DNA of 64,000 bases, from the NCBI RefSeq assembly GCF_051201685.1, contig NZ_CP179213.1:2914001-2978000 (forward strand). Reading direction: 5' to 3'. Numbering within the stretch: the stretch's first letter is position 1; each line of letters begins with the position of its first letter. This document shows, one piece after another, positions 1 to 8,441 of this stretch. This DNA comes from Luminiphilus sp051201685 (lineage in GTDB: Bacteria > Pseudomonadota > Gammaproteobacteria > Pseudomonadales > Halieaceae). Position numbers and translations under genes: made by a program. A model generated the notes under the pieces. The model was not told the DNA's origin and searched no databases. It worked only from the letters and a program-made list of their open reading frames with translations.

Positions 1-3
1 GCG

Positions 4-906
4 ATGACCCGAGGCGGGTTTCATCACCAAAGGTTCGCGGCGCTATTGTTTTTAAGCGCTGCGATACTCGTGGGCTGGCTAGGATCTGGAAATGTCAGTG
101 CCTCCAGCCCAGAAGCCACAAGCTCAAATGTGCAACCTCCAATACCCATGCCCGTCAGTTTCCAAGATCTGCTGGCTCTACCTATCGGAGAAACACCGCC
201 CCAAACCGTGATCTACGGACCGGCGCCACAGCAAACGTTACTGCACTTCCCCTCAGCACTTGAAACCCACGTAAACCTGCTTTTGGTTCATGGTGGCTGC
301 TGGTCTAACGCTTATGACCGTCAGCACGCGATACCCATGGCCAGAGCGCTGGCAGGTGCAGGATATAACGTGTGGCTCGCTGAATATCGCCGGGTCGGAG
401 ACCCCGGGGGCGGCTGGCCAGGCTCGGTAGACGATATTGCTTCGGCTACCCAAAAGATTGCTGCTCTCAGTGAAGAACCGCCCTGGTTAGTTGGTCACTC
501 AGCAGGGGGGCACCTTGCGCTTTTGACCGCAGCTGATCCTACGTTACCCATCAAAGGCGTTCTGGCTCTAGCGGCCATTACCAATTTAGCAACCTATGCG
601 GGACAGGAGGGCTCTTGTCCGAGCATGGTTGCAGAGTTTTTGGGGGGCGCACCAGAATCTCACCCCGATCGCTACACCTTGGCCACGGTGCATAACAAGA
701 CGCTCCTCAAACCCATGCGTTTGATTCTGGGGGAGGTCGACACCATTGTGGGGCCAGATCAACTGACTGGCTTTGCAGAAACCAACACCAAAATCATTGC
801 GAAATCAGGACACTTCGATCTCATCCATCCGGCCACTACTGCCTTTGGCCAGGTTCTAAAAACCCTCGAAGACTTGACGCAAACCGGTCGTAACAGCGAT
901 GACTGA
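4..906 (+). CDS. alpha/beta hydrolase, putative formylkynurenine hydrolase (arylformamidase-like), exported
   Basis: An alpha/beta-hydrolase-fold enzyme of 300 residues. An HGG oxyanion-hole motif starts at His96, the nucleophile elbow GHSAGG places the catalytic Ser at 166, and Asp246 and His270 fit the rest of the triad. This HGG/GxSxGG layout is shared by kynurenine formamidases and carboxylesterases. The last 8 bases overlap kynureninase, which strongly suggests that it supplies kynurenine by removing formate from N-formylkynurenine. The N-terminus, however, looks like a Sec signal peptide or membrane anchor (basic start, hydrophobic residues about 11-27), whereas formamidases are usually cytoplasmic. 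The ATG lies 4 bases into the window, so a start further upstream cannot be excluded. The fold is secure; the substrate is inferred from the neighbour. Confidence 0.75.
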   Translation: MTRGGFHHQRFAALLFLSAAILVGWLGSGNVSASSPEATSSNVQPPIPMPVSFQDLLALPIGETPPQTVIYGPAPQQTLLHFPSALETHVNLLLVHGGCWSNAYDRQHAIPMARALAGAGYNVWLAEYRRVGDPGGGWPGSVDDIASATQKIAALSEEPPWLVGHSAGGHLALLTAADPTLPIKGVLALAAITNLATYAGQEGSCPSMVAEFLGGAPESHPDRYTLATVHNKTLLKPMRLILGEVDTIVGPDQLTGFAETNTKIIAKSGHFDLIHPATTAFGQVLKTLEDLTQTGRNSDD

Positions 907-2110
907 TGCGCATGAGGCATTGGCCACAATTCGCGCTGGGTTTTGTCTATCCCCAGAGCGCATCTATCTTGATGGCAACTCCTTAGGCGCTCTTCACGAT
1001 ACCGTCAGACGTCGCGTTGACAGTGTCGTAGGCGACCAATGGGGAAAGGACCTGATCGCGGGTTGGAATGACCACGACTGGATTAACCAGCCTAGCGCCG
1101 TCGGCAATCGCATCGGACAGTTGGTTGGTGCAGACCCTGGCGAAGTTTTATGTTGCGATAATCTATCGATCAATCTTTTCAAATGCCTGACCGCCGCCCT
1201 CGAGCTTAACGCGCCGCGCACTCGGATTATCACCGAGGCCGGGCACTTTCCCACCGACAACTACATGGCTGACGGCGTGGCGCAGTTGTTAGGCCCCGAG
1301 CGTTGCGAAGTGGAAGCCGTCCCAGTGGAGGCTCTGAGCACACTGGACTTTAGCGACGTCGCTGCTTTGTCGCTGTCCCATGTCAATTTCCGATCAGGCA
1401 CGCTAAGGGATTTACCAGGCATTACGGCGAGGGCTCAGGCTGCTGGCGCCCTGGTAATCTGGGATCTTGCCCACAGTGCGGGAGTACTAGAAACCGCGCT
1501 AAATCGCCACAACGTCGACATGGCGGTCGGCTGCACCTACAAGTTCCTCAATGGCGGTCCCGGGTCACCCGGATTTCTCTATATTGCCAAGCGGCATCAG
1601 AGCGCGAGCAACCCCCTACCCGGATGGATGGGACATGCCGATCGCTTCGCTTTTGAACCGAGCTACCGCCCTGCGCCTGGCATTTCACGGTTCCTCACAG
1701 GAACCCAAAGTGTCATTGCTATGGCGGCAGCTGAGGCTGCCTTGTCAATCTTCGAATCAACCGACATAGCAACATTGCGCCAACACAGCCTAATGCTGAC
1801 CCAATACCTAATGGATCAATTGGCCAATCATCCAGTGACCCGTGATATTCAATGCCTAACTCCCTACCCAGCCCACGAGCGGGGGTCGCAAGTCAGTTTA
1901 CGCCTTGAAGAAGGATTCCCCGTTAGCCAAGCGTTGATCGATCGAGGGGTTATTGTCGACTTTCGCGAGCCCGACATTATTCGCTTTGGCATTGCCCCGC
2001 TGTATAACCAGCGTTCCGAAATCGACGTCGCCGTCGACACCCTCGCAGACATTTTGAGGTCGGAAATCTATCGTGAGGAAAGATTCTCAAAACGGGGCAC
2101 GGTCACCTAG
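899..2110 (+). CDS. kynU: kynureninase
   Basis: A PLP-dependent hydrolase of 403 residues that cleaves L-kynurenine to anthranilate and L-alanine in the cytoplasm. The fold-type I aminotransferase layout is visible: the N-terminal YLDGNSLG signature of kynureninases, a WDLAHSAG segment with the PLP-binding Asp, and the Schiff-base lysine in TYKFLNGGPG at about residue 215. Length and motif order match bacterial KynU. The ATG lies inside the end of the hydrolase gene (8-base overlap), so the two are probably translationally coupled. No kynA (tryptophan 2,3-dioxygenase) is visible; it may lie upstream of the window. Confidence 0.95.
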   Translation: MTDAHEALATIRAGFCLSPERIYLDGNSLGALHDTVRRRVDSVVGDQWGKDLIAGWNDHDWINQPSAVGNRIGQLVGADPGEVLCCDNLSINLFKCLTAALELNAPRTRIITEAGHFPTDNYMADGVAQLLGPERCEVEAVPVEALSTLDFSDVAALSLSHVNFRSGTLRDLPGITARAQAAGALVIWDLAHSAGVLETALNRHNVDMAVGCTYKFLNGGPGSPGFLYIAKRHQSASNPLPGWMGHADRFAFEPSYRPAPGISRFLTGTQSVIAMAAAEAALSIFESTDIATLRQHSLMLTQYLMDQLANHPVTRDIQCLTPYPAHERGSQVSLRLEEGFPVSQALIDRGVIVDFREPDIIRFGIAPLYNQRSEIDVAVDTLADILRSEIYREERFSKRGTVT

Positions 2111-2172
2111 GCCCTTACTTAAAAATCTAGGCTGGCTTACCAGAGTAGTGTGGTAAGCGAGTATTGAGAAGT

Positions 2173-2751
2173 TTACGAGCTGCTGCTCGAGTTATGGCCG
2201 TCCACTGACCAAGTTCGGTTGAGCTCTGGAGCCTCTATACGAATCCATGTGACGGCGTCGGGATGTATCTCTTTGAGCAAGGTGCTGTCAATTTGAGGGA
2301 TCTCGGACCCCTCTGAACCATGCCACTCCTGAAAGACATACAGAAAGTCACCCTCGGTCTCAGCGCCAATCAACTCAAGGTGCGCGCTTTCACCCCGTTC
2401 AGATAGCGAAAAACGGTCCTCGACATACAGTGCAAGTTGAGCCAACCCCTCGGGACTATCAAGACGGACGTCGACACCCAGCCTCTCCAAAACCCGTTGA
2501 GCATCCTGCAGGTGCATATGATGAGTAATCTCAAAACGATCCTCTGACCAGACCAGCTCGGTCCAAACACCGTGGTCGCGGTGAGCCTCCGTAACCTGAA
2601 CACTGAGCAACATCAAAACAGCCACAGCCCAGCCCACTCGTTGGAACCCAAGATAAGCAGGCCACAACCGCGACCTTACGGGATTCCGCCGTGGAGAAGT
2701 GCTTCCACGGGCCTCACCAGCGTTAAAGGCGTCTAGAGTCAAAAGCTTCAA
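2173..2751 (-). CDS. DUF6702-like small envelope protein, partner of the M1 peptidase
   Basis: A 192-residue protein with a basic N-terminal stretch and a hydrophobic segment around residues 36-55, followed by an HRDH motif, suggesting export or a single anchor. The soluble part contains an ITHHMHLQDA stretch and alternating acidic and aromatic residues resembling the uncharacterised DUF6702 family; I assign this by resemblance only. The start ATG overlaps the stop of the upstream M1 peptidase gene by 4 bases, so the two form a coupled pair. DUF6702-type genes are often found beside M1 peptidases, which supports the call. Molecular function unknown. Confidence 0.6.
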   Translation of the reverse strand: MKLLTLDAFNAGEARGSTSPRRNPVRSRLWPAYLGFQRVGWAVAVLMLLSVQVTEAHRDHGVWTELVWSEDRFEITHHMHLQDAQRVLERLGVDVRLDSPEGLAQLALYVEDRFSLSERGESAHLELIGAETEGDFLYVFQEWHGSEGSEIPQIDSTLLKEIHPDAVTWIRIEAPELNRTWSVDGHNSSSSS

Positions 2752-5249
2752 TCCTGAACCGCCTCAAGCTCAACATTTTCGCCCTGCTCAGCGCCCTCGC
2801 CCGACTTTTTCTTGAGTTCTACCAAAAGGTCCGCCATGAGATTTCGGGTCTTTCTATCGCGCTTGTAGGTCTTCAATCGCGATGCTCGGATCTCCGGTGG
2901 GAAACGGTTGTTGGCGTAATCCGTGTCTGCAGTTTGATGCTTTCCATCAATTTGTACGTAGGCGATGGGCTTTGCCTCGATCAATCGGTGGGTCACGGCA
3001 TTTGCATTTCTACGCCAAATTTCCGCAGGAATCATTAAGCTGCGGCTTGAGCCGTCCTCGTAATAGATCTCAAGAGGTATCGGCGACGGCACCCCACCAA
3101 CATTCTCAAAATCCAAGAAGTAAAACATGGGGTCCTCTTCGAGGGCTCTCGCGAGTGCCGCTTGCTCCCAAGTTTCAAGTTTTTTATAGGCTTTTTGCGC
3201 CTCGTTACGATCTTTGTTGGTCACGGTAAATCGATCATTGTTGCTATAAAGATCTTCTAGGTCCTGGTACCGACTCTCACGAGGCACCCGCCCCTCATCG
3301 CGGTTACGCAGTACCGTCATGGGTTCAGGGTTATCCTGAGCGGCCTCGATGCGATCAAGTGGCGCATCAATATCGGGATCGCCAGATTTCAGTCGATAAA
3401 CGCGAATCTCATTGAGCGCAACGTCGACGTGCTCGGTCCCGTAAAACCAAGCTCGCCAGAACCAGTCAAGGTCAACGCCAGAGGCATCTTCCATGGTCCG
3501 AAAAAAATCTGCGGGGGTTGGGCGCTTAAATTTCCAGCGCTGCGAGTACTCCCGAAAGGCAAAATCAAAAAGCTCACGCCCCATTACCGTTTCTCTTAAC
3601 ACTGTAAGCGCCGCTGCCGGCTTCACATAAGCATTAGGACCAAACTGCAAGATGGAATCTGATTGGGTCATGACAGGCACTTGGTTTTTTGAGGTCATAT
3701 AACCCGGTATGTAATCCAAGATGTTAGTGTCATCTCTGAAAGCTGGGTAGTCTTCCTCCCACTCAAGCTCAGCCATATATTCTAAAAATGTGTTTAAACC
3801 CTCATCCATCCAGGTCCACTGGCGCTCATCAGAGTTCACGATCATGGGAAAGTAGATGTGCCCAATTTCGTGAATGATGACACCAATGAGTCCGTACTTA
3901 ATACGGCGCGAATACGCGCGTGCCTCGTTGGCACGGGTCTCAGCTGACTCGGGTTTTTCAGGTTTTGCTCGGGGCGGGTCGGGCCGATAGCCGTTGAAAG
4001 TAATCATGGGATATTCCATCCCGCCACTTTCCCAAGTATTTACAGACTGGGCGGTTGGATAAGGGTAGTCAAAAGAGAAGCGACTGTAGACATCGAGCGT
4101 ATGAACAACAGCTTGGGTGGAATACTGTGACCACACCGGCTCGGCTTCGTTCGGGTAAAAAGACATGGCCAATACCGAGTCATATTGCGCCCCGGGTTGC
4201 TCATGGAGCATAGCGTCCCAGACAAATTTAGCCGAACTCGACCAGGCAAAATCTCGAACGTTTTCGGCCTTGAAGATCCAGGTTTTCTGCCCCGACGGCT
4301 GCGTCTGCTCATTCGCCAGGGCCTCCTCCGGCGTCACAATGAATCGCGGCTTTTTACTATCTACAGCCTCCAACCTATTGCGTTGTTCTGGCGACAGCAC
4401 AAGGTCAGGATTAACAAGAACACCGGTTGCAGAGACAATGTGATTGTCAGGAACCGTAAGGGCTACTTGGTAGTTGCCAAACTCTAGGGTAAATTCCCCC
4501 CGCCCCAAAAAGGCCTTATTTTGCCAGCCAGCATAGTCGGTATAAGCCGCCAGGCGGGGAAACCACTGCGCCAAAAAGAAGAGTTGGGTATCGGTCTTTT
4601 CAAAATACTCGAAGCCGCCTCTGCTGCCAACGGCAACCTCCTCGAGAATATTGAATCGCCATTCCACAGTAAACTCGACCCGCTCACCCGGAAGCAGCGG
4701 ATTACTCAGATCGAGACGCGCCATGGTGCCGACGATAGCTGCCTGCATGGGGTCACCTTTGCTGTTGCGAAAAAACAACCCCTCATAGCCGTACTGATTG
4801 TCAGCATAGGACTGCTGCTCGCGTAGCGTTCCATAACTCACCCGATCCTCTGAAACTGTTCGTGACCGCTGATCAAGAGAGTCGCTACGGAATCGGTTTT
4901 GATCCAATTGTAACCAGAGGTACGTTAAGGTATCGGGGCTATTGTTGGTGTAGCCAATCACCGCCGTCGCCGCTATTTTCCGCGTCGGTGCATCGAGCAC
5001 TGCGGTGATGTCATAATCTGCCCGCTGCTGCCAGTAAGCATGGCCCGGCGCACCCGATGCTGTCCGGTAGCTATTAGCATCAGGCAGCTCTTGTCCCAGC
5101 TGTGCAAATGCTAGGCGACCGCTTCCTACCTCATCAAGATCATCATCAGCAACGGTAAATCCGGCAAAGCCAAAACAAAAACAAAAACAAAAAAGAAATA
5201 ATAGCCAGCGATGGCTCATTAGACTGTAGACCGGAAGTTTTTGATACAT
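2748..5249 (-). CDS. M1 family metallopeptidase, secreted
   Basis: A large zinc aminopeptidase-like protein of about 833 residues. The HEIGH zinc motif (HExxH) has its first His about 460 residues in, and a WMDEGLNTFLEY segment about 20 residues downstream supplies the third zinc ligand (Glu). GGMEYP just upstream is the variant of the GxMEN exopeptidase signature seen in this bacterial subfamily. The N-terminus has a signal peptide with an unusual Phe-Cys repeat (FCFCFCFG). A GTG lies at 5261 and a later ATG at 5219; none of the three has a clear ribosome binding site, so the start is uncertain. Expected role: peptide degradation in the periplasm or outside the cell. It is coupled to the DUF6702-like gene. 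Confidence 0.85.
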   Translation of the reverse strand: MYQKLPVYSLMSHRWLLFLFCFCFCFGFAGFTVADDDLDEVGSGRLAFAQLGQELPDANSYRTASGAPGHAYWQQRADYDITAVLDAPTRKIAATAVIGYTNNSPDTLTYLWLQLDQNRFRSDSLDQRSRTVSEDRVSYGTLREQQSYADNQYGYEGLFFRNSKGDPMQAAIVGTMARLDLSNPLLPGERVEFTVEWRFNILEEVAVGSRGGFEYFEKTDTQLFFLAQWFPRLAAYTDYAGWQNKAFLGRGEFTLEFGNYQVALTVPDNHIVSATGVLVNPDLVLSPEQRNRLEAVDSKKPRFIVTPEEALANEQTQPSGQKTWIFKAENVRDFAWSSSAKFVWDAMLHEQPGAQYDSVLAMSFYPNEAEPVWSQYSTQAVVHTLDVYSRFSFDYPYPTAQSVNTWESGGMEYPMITFNGYRPDPPRAKPEKPESAETRANEARAYSRRIKYGLIGVIIHEIGHIYFPMIVNSDERQWTWMDEGLNTFLEYMAELEWEEDYPAFRDDTNILDYIPGYMTSKNQVPVMTQSDSILQFGPNAYVKPAAALTVLRETVMGRELFDFAFREYSQRWKFKRPTPADFFRTMEDASGVDLDWFWRAWFYGTEHVDVALNEIRVYRLKSGDPDIDAPLDRIEAAQDNPEPMTVLRNRDEGRVPRESRYQDLEDLYSNNDRFTVTNKDRNEAQKAYKKLETWEQAALARALEEDPMFYFLDFENVGGVPSPIPLEIYYEDGSSRSLMIPAEIWRRNANAVTHRLIEAKPIAYVQIDGKHQTADTDYANNRFPPEIRASRLKTYKRDRKTRNLMADLLVELKKKSGEGAEQGENVELEAVQD
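5166..5195 (-). repeat. hexanucleotide repeat in the M1 peptidase signal peptide
   Basis: About three in-frame copies of an acaaaa-type hexamer (plus strand) encode alternating Phe and Cys in the hydrophobic core of the signal peptide. Slippage here would change the core by two residues at a time without shifting the frame. Confidence 0.6.
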
Positions 5250-5369
5250 GTCACTGCACACTCAAATTGTAAAGTTTCAAGGTTAATTTGGGCGGAAAGC
5301 AACCGCGCAGGCGGCGCTCAGCCGGTGCATATCGTAACCATTTGGCGATGCACCGAGCAATTTCCAGAT

Positions 5370-6905
5370 TTATAGCTCATTTTCCAGAGGCAAGATCCTA
5401 AATAGGCTCCAAATAAGTCGGTCCCACCAAGTGCTACCGGGGTCATGATGAAGCTGTGTTTCAGCGCCCTCGAGCTCTCCGGTCCAAACCAACGATTCAT
5501 TCTCGTCAAGAGACAATCGCCACGCTGCCTTTGGGGCAAAATCCCGCTCCATTTCCTGCAACACCTCTGCGGCAAAATTGGCGTCGTCTACGACTAAAGC
5601 AATCTCTGAATTCCACACCCTCGAGCGTGGATCCATATTGTAAGAACCAATAACGCTGAGGCGACCATCCACGACCATGGCCTTGGTGTGCAAACCGGCG
5701 TGGGCATCCTCACCCACCCGATCGAGGTAGGCCGCAAGAGCACCTGTGCCCTGCACTTCATACAGCTCAATATTTGCTGACAGCAGCTGCTTTCGATACT
5801 TCGCGTAGTAAGCATGAACAGCCCCATGATTTGTCGATGCAGCTGAGTTTGTCAGTATGCGAACATCAACCCCGTTTTCGCTGAGGGCCGTGAGATTCCC
5901 TAACGTAGGGCCGTTGGGAATCAGATAGGCAGTTTGAATCTGAACCGCGCTCAACGGCGTTAATTCAGGGTCCTCCGTAAACGCGGTGAAAGCCGAGTCG
6001 GGGTACTCTCCACCGCGGTCAGGACGATCAACTAGGATCCGCGCATTTGTCCACAGTAGACCCTTCGCAAGCGTCTCTAACCAAGCCGGATCAGACACAA
6101 CAGCACCGTGCTCCTTATCACCAGAGCGTACGCGCTGCCTAGCTGCCGATAACCGGTTTCGCTGTGCCGCATCGATTGCTTGCAAACTCTGTTGATTCAA
6201 AGCCTCCACGGGAACTGCAAACTCTGAATTCCAAAAAAGATCAAAAGCCTCCCCGACGTTCGCGGCCACTGACCCCATTGTCAGCGCATCGATATCCTGA
6301 AAATTAAAGCTGCTGTTGCGACCAAAATACTCATCGCCAATGTTGCGCCCTCCCAGCACTGCCGCCACACCATCGACAAGAAAGATTTTATTGTGCATAC
6401 GGTAGTTGAAAGTCGATTTGTTAAAAGCGTAGTTGGGCATTTTGGCAGCACCACGATTGCCCATAGGATTGAACAAACGAACCTGCACATTGGGGTGTGA
6501 ATTCAGCGTTTGATAAGCTGAGTCCCTGCCTGAGTGATAAATATCATCGAGCAAAATACGCACGCGCACTCCGCGATCAGCTGCAGCCAAAACTTCATGA
6601 CTTAAACTCAGACCGCTATCGTCGCCTTGCCACAGATAGTATTGTAAATCGAGAGTCGCCTGAGCGAGCTCTGCCAAGCCGAGTCGCACCTGCAAGGCCT
6701 CTTCTGGATCAGCCAGCAACGCCACCCCTGAACCCGCCTGAGATTGCGCCAGCCTTACCAAAGGTGATGCCGGGGGCTCTAAGTCATTAAAGTAGCTTTG
6801 AGTTTTATCGGGTAATAAAGGAGCCGAAGCACAACCGACTATTAATAATGCCAGTAACGCACCTACGATAAATCGATAGATTGCCGCGGCGGCCACACTA
6901 TACAT
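5370..6905 (-). CDS. phospholipase D/cardiolipin synthase-family lipoprotein
   Basis: A protein of about 511 residues with two HxKxxxxD catalytic motifs: HNKIFLVDG in the first half, followed by GGRNIGDEYF, and HTKAMVVDG in the second half, followed by GSYNMDPRS. This is the two-lobed PLD architecture of cardiolipin synthases and related transphosphatidylases. The N-terminus has a hydrophobic segment ending in a lipobox-like IVGCAS, so the protein is predicted to be a lipoprotein rather than the two-helix inner-membrane ClsA type. ClsC-like and periplasmic PLD proteins share this overall shape. I chose the ATG at 6905 over a GTG 15 bases upstream. Substrate not determined from sequence. Confidence 0.85.
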   Translation of the reverse strand: MYSVAAAAIYRFIVGALLALLIVGCASAPLLPDKTQSYFNDLEPPASPLVRLAQSQAGSGVALLADPEEALQVRLGLAELAQATLDLQYYLWQGDDSGLSLSHEVLAAADRGVRVRILLDDIYHSGRDSAYQTLNSHPNVQVRLFNPMGNRGAAKMPNYAFNKSTFNYRMHNKIFLVDGVAAVLGGRNIGDEYFGRNSSFNFQDIDALTMGSVAANVGEAFDLFWNSEFAVPVEALNQQSLQAIDAAQRNRLSAARQRVRSGDKEHGAVVSDPAWLETLAKGLLWTNARILVDRPDRGGEYPDSAFTAFTEDPELTPLSAVQIQTAYLIPNGPTLGNLTALSENGVDVRILTNSAASTNHGAVHAYYAKYRKQLLSANIELYEVQGTGALAAYLDRVGEDAHAGLHTKAMVVDGRLSVIGSYNMDPRSRVWNSEIALVVDDANFAAEVLQEMERDFAPKAAWRLSLDENESLVWTGELEGAETQLHHDPGSTWWDRLIWSLFRILPLENEL

Positions 6906-6980
6906 TTCCAAACACACCACTGGAGTCTGTAAATGCGAAGGCAGGCGTAAATTGGCCCACGACGGTGCAGTTCAATACCC

Positions 6981-7469
6981 TCACTTCGATTCGGCCAGCT
7001 CCGCCAACGCAGCACCCGTCAGCCGATAGCCCACCCACTCAGACTGCGGCAGCGCACCTAGAGACTCATAAAATTCGATAGCCGGCTTATTCCAATCCAA
7101 GACATTCCACTCGAATCTGGCACAGTCATGACCTACAGCAACTTGTGCAAGGTGTCTAAGCAGCGCCTTCCCCGCCCCAGAGCCGCGATGCTGGGGTGAA
7201 ACGTAAAGGTCCTCGAGAAATAGTCCGTGACGTCCGGTCCAGGTAGAAAAATTAAAAAAGTAGAGTACGAAGCCTATGGCCACACCCTCGCTTCGGCAGA
7301 TAGCCGACCAAACTTTAGGCGTATCACCAAAAAGCGCCTTTGCTAAATCGTCTTCAGTGGCTTGCACCAAATCAATGGCATGCTCGTACTCGGCCAACTC
7401 GCGAATAAAGCGCATGATAATGGCAACATCTTCGGGCTTGGCTTGCAAAATCTCGAACACTGGTTTCAT
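6981..7469 (-). CDS. GNAT family N-acetyltransferase
   Basis: A 162-residue single-domain acetyltransferase. The conserved core is visible: an EDLYVSPQHRGSGAGKALL segment (motif A, Q/RxxGxG acetyl-CoA pyrophosphate loop) and a C-terminal FEWNVLDWNKPAIEFYESLGA stretch typical of the diamine/spermine-type acetyltransferase branch. I prefer the ATG at 7469 (MKPVFEIL) to the codon 24 bases upstream because family members begin directly with the first beta strand. It may acetylate a small amine, but the substrate cannot be read from sequence. Confidence 0.85.
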   Translation of the reverse strand: MKPVFEILQAKPEDVAIIMRFIRELAEYEHAIDLVQATEDDLAKALFGDTPKVWSAICRSEGVAIGFVLYFFNFSTWTGRHGLFLEDLYVSPQHRGSGAGKALLRHLAQVAVGHDCARFEWNVLDWNKPAIEFYESLGALPQSEWVGYRLTGAALAELAESK

Positions 7470-7749
7470 TCTTTTCCGACACTCCCGCAGCAAAACTGCT
7501 TACACCATCAACAGACCCCACAGGTCCTCTCATTAGCTAAGGTAGACACAAATTTTTAGAGCGGGTTGCCACGTTAATATTTTGTGACATTTACTTGTGG
7601 TTTGTATGAAGAATCCACCGCAGGATCTCCTATGCCCTGTAGCCGTATAGAATCTTGTTACAGGCTACCGCAGCCTCGGGGGGTTTTCTATGACTGGCAC
7701 GCCCAATCTGGCGAGCACCTTACCCCCATCACCTAGGAGAGTCATTACC

Positions 7750-8175
7750 ATGTCCAGCCAGCAAACCTGCTCATACTTACTTGCTAACCTCGACCCTGTG
7801 CTGTGCCCAGACCCCTGGGTTTTTGACCACATCGCTGAGGGCGCTCCGTCGAATTTGAACATCGCCACGTTATTTGCGCTCATTCAGGAATCTGAGGGCA
7901 GCACGTTGATTCGACGTGCACCAGCAGGCAACAACTCCCTGCCCATGAGTCAACCAACGTTCGCAAAAATTACTCTGCAGGTTTGTTCAGACCTTGAGGC
8001 AGTGGGCCTTACAGCGGCGGTCGCTCAAGCCCTAACCGACATTAATATGTGCGCAAATGTTGTGGCTGCTGCATTGCACGATCACATCTTTGTACCTTAC
8101 GAGCGTAGATTTGAGGCTATTGACTGTTTAAACGGCCTGTCAGTCTCTGCGCAACAGCTACAACCCAAAGATTAG
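7750..8175 (+). CDS. ACT-domain protein (DUF2241/ACT_7-type)
   Basis: A 141-residue protein with two ACT-like halves: an N-terminal LLANLDPVLCPDPWVF segment and a C-terminal part beginning ITLQVCSDLEAVGLTAAVAQAL and ending in DHIFVPYERRFEAI, characteristic of the DUF2241/ACT_7 group. ACT domains bind amino acids or similar small ligands; no enzymatic domain is attached. A good Shine-Dalgarno (aggag at 7735-7739) sits about 10 bases before the ATG at 7750, so I prefer this to the ATG at 7690. It stands alone between oppositely oriented genes and the signalling island. Confidence 0.8.
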   Translation: MSSQQTCSYLLANLDPVLCPDPWVFDHIAEGAPSNLNIATLFALIQESEGSTLIRRAPAGNNSLPMSQPTFAKITLQVCSDLEAVGLTAAVAQALTDINMCANVVAAALHDHIFVPYERRFEAIDCLNGLSVSAQQLQPKD

Positions 8176-8344
8176 CAGCGGCGGTTTTTCCCATATTTTA
8201 TAAGTCTGGCGCCGATAAATTAATGCCGACGCCCAAAAATTTCGACCTCCATGCAGCACTAGCGCCCGTCCTAAGTTTGTTCCGTTTTGGTTAAAAATTT
8301 TTTGCATCTGACCTATAGCTAAACGCCAAATCCAAGGCATATAC

Positions 8345-8360
8345 TGTGACATCGGTCACG
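8345..8360. promoter_or_regulatory. CRP/Vfr-like site upstream of the REC-EAL gene
   Basis: The sequence is TGTGA, six bases, then TCACG, which matches the CRP half-sites TGTGA-N6-TCACA at 9 of 10 positions. It lies about 80 bases before the REC-EAL start and directly overlaps the end of a TATACT hexamer at 8340-8345. If that hexamer is a -10 element, the site would cover the transcription start and act as an operator; otherwise it could activate a promoter downstream. No good -35 was found. Confidence 0.4.
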
Positions 8361-8441
8361 GAATGGCCAAACCTAATAACAAGGCTTTGGGACGCCGCTA
8401 ATTTGCTGCGCCAAACAGCTTGAAACAGGACGACTCGGGAA

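Noticed and set aside
5160..5200. A-rich repeat in the M1 gene as a programmed frameshift or phase-variable site
   Set aside because: The repeat unit is six bases, so copy changes keep the frame, and no alternative product is seen.
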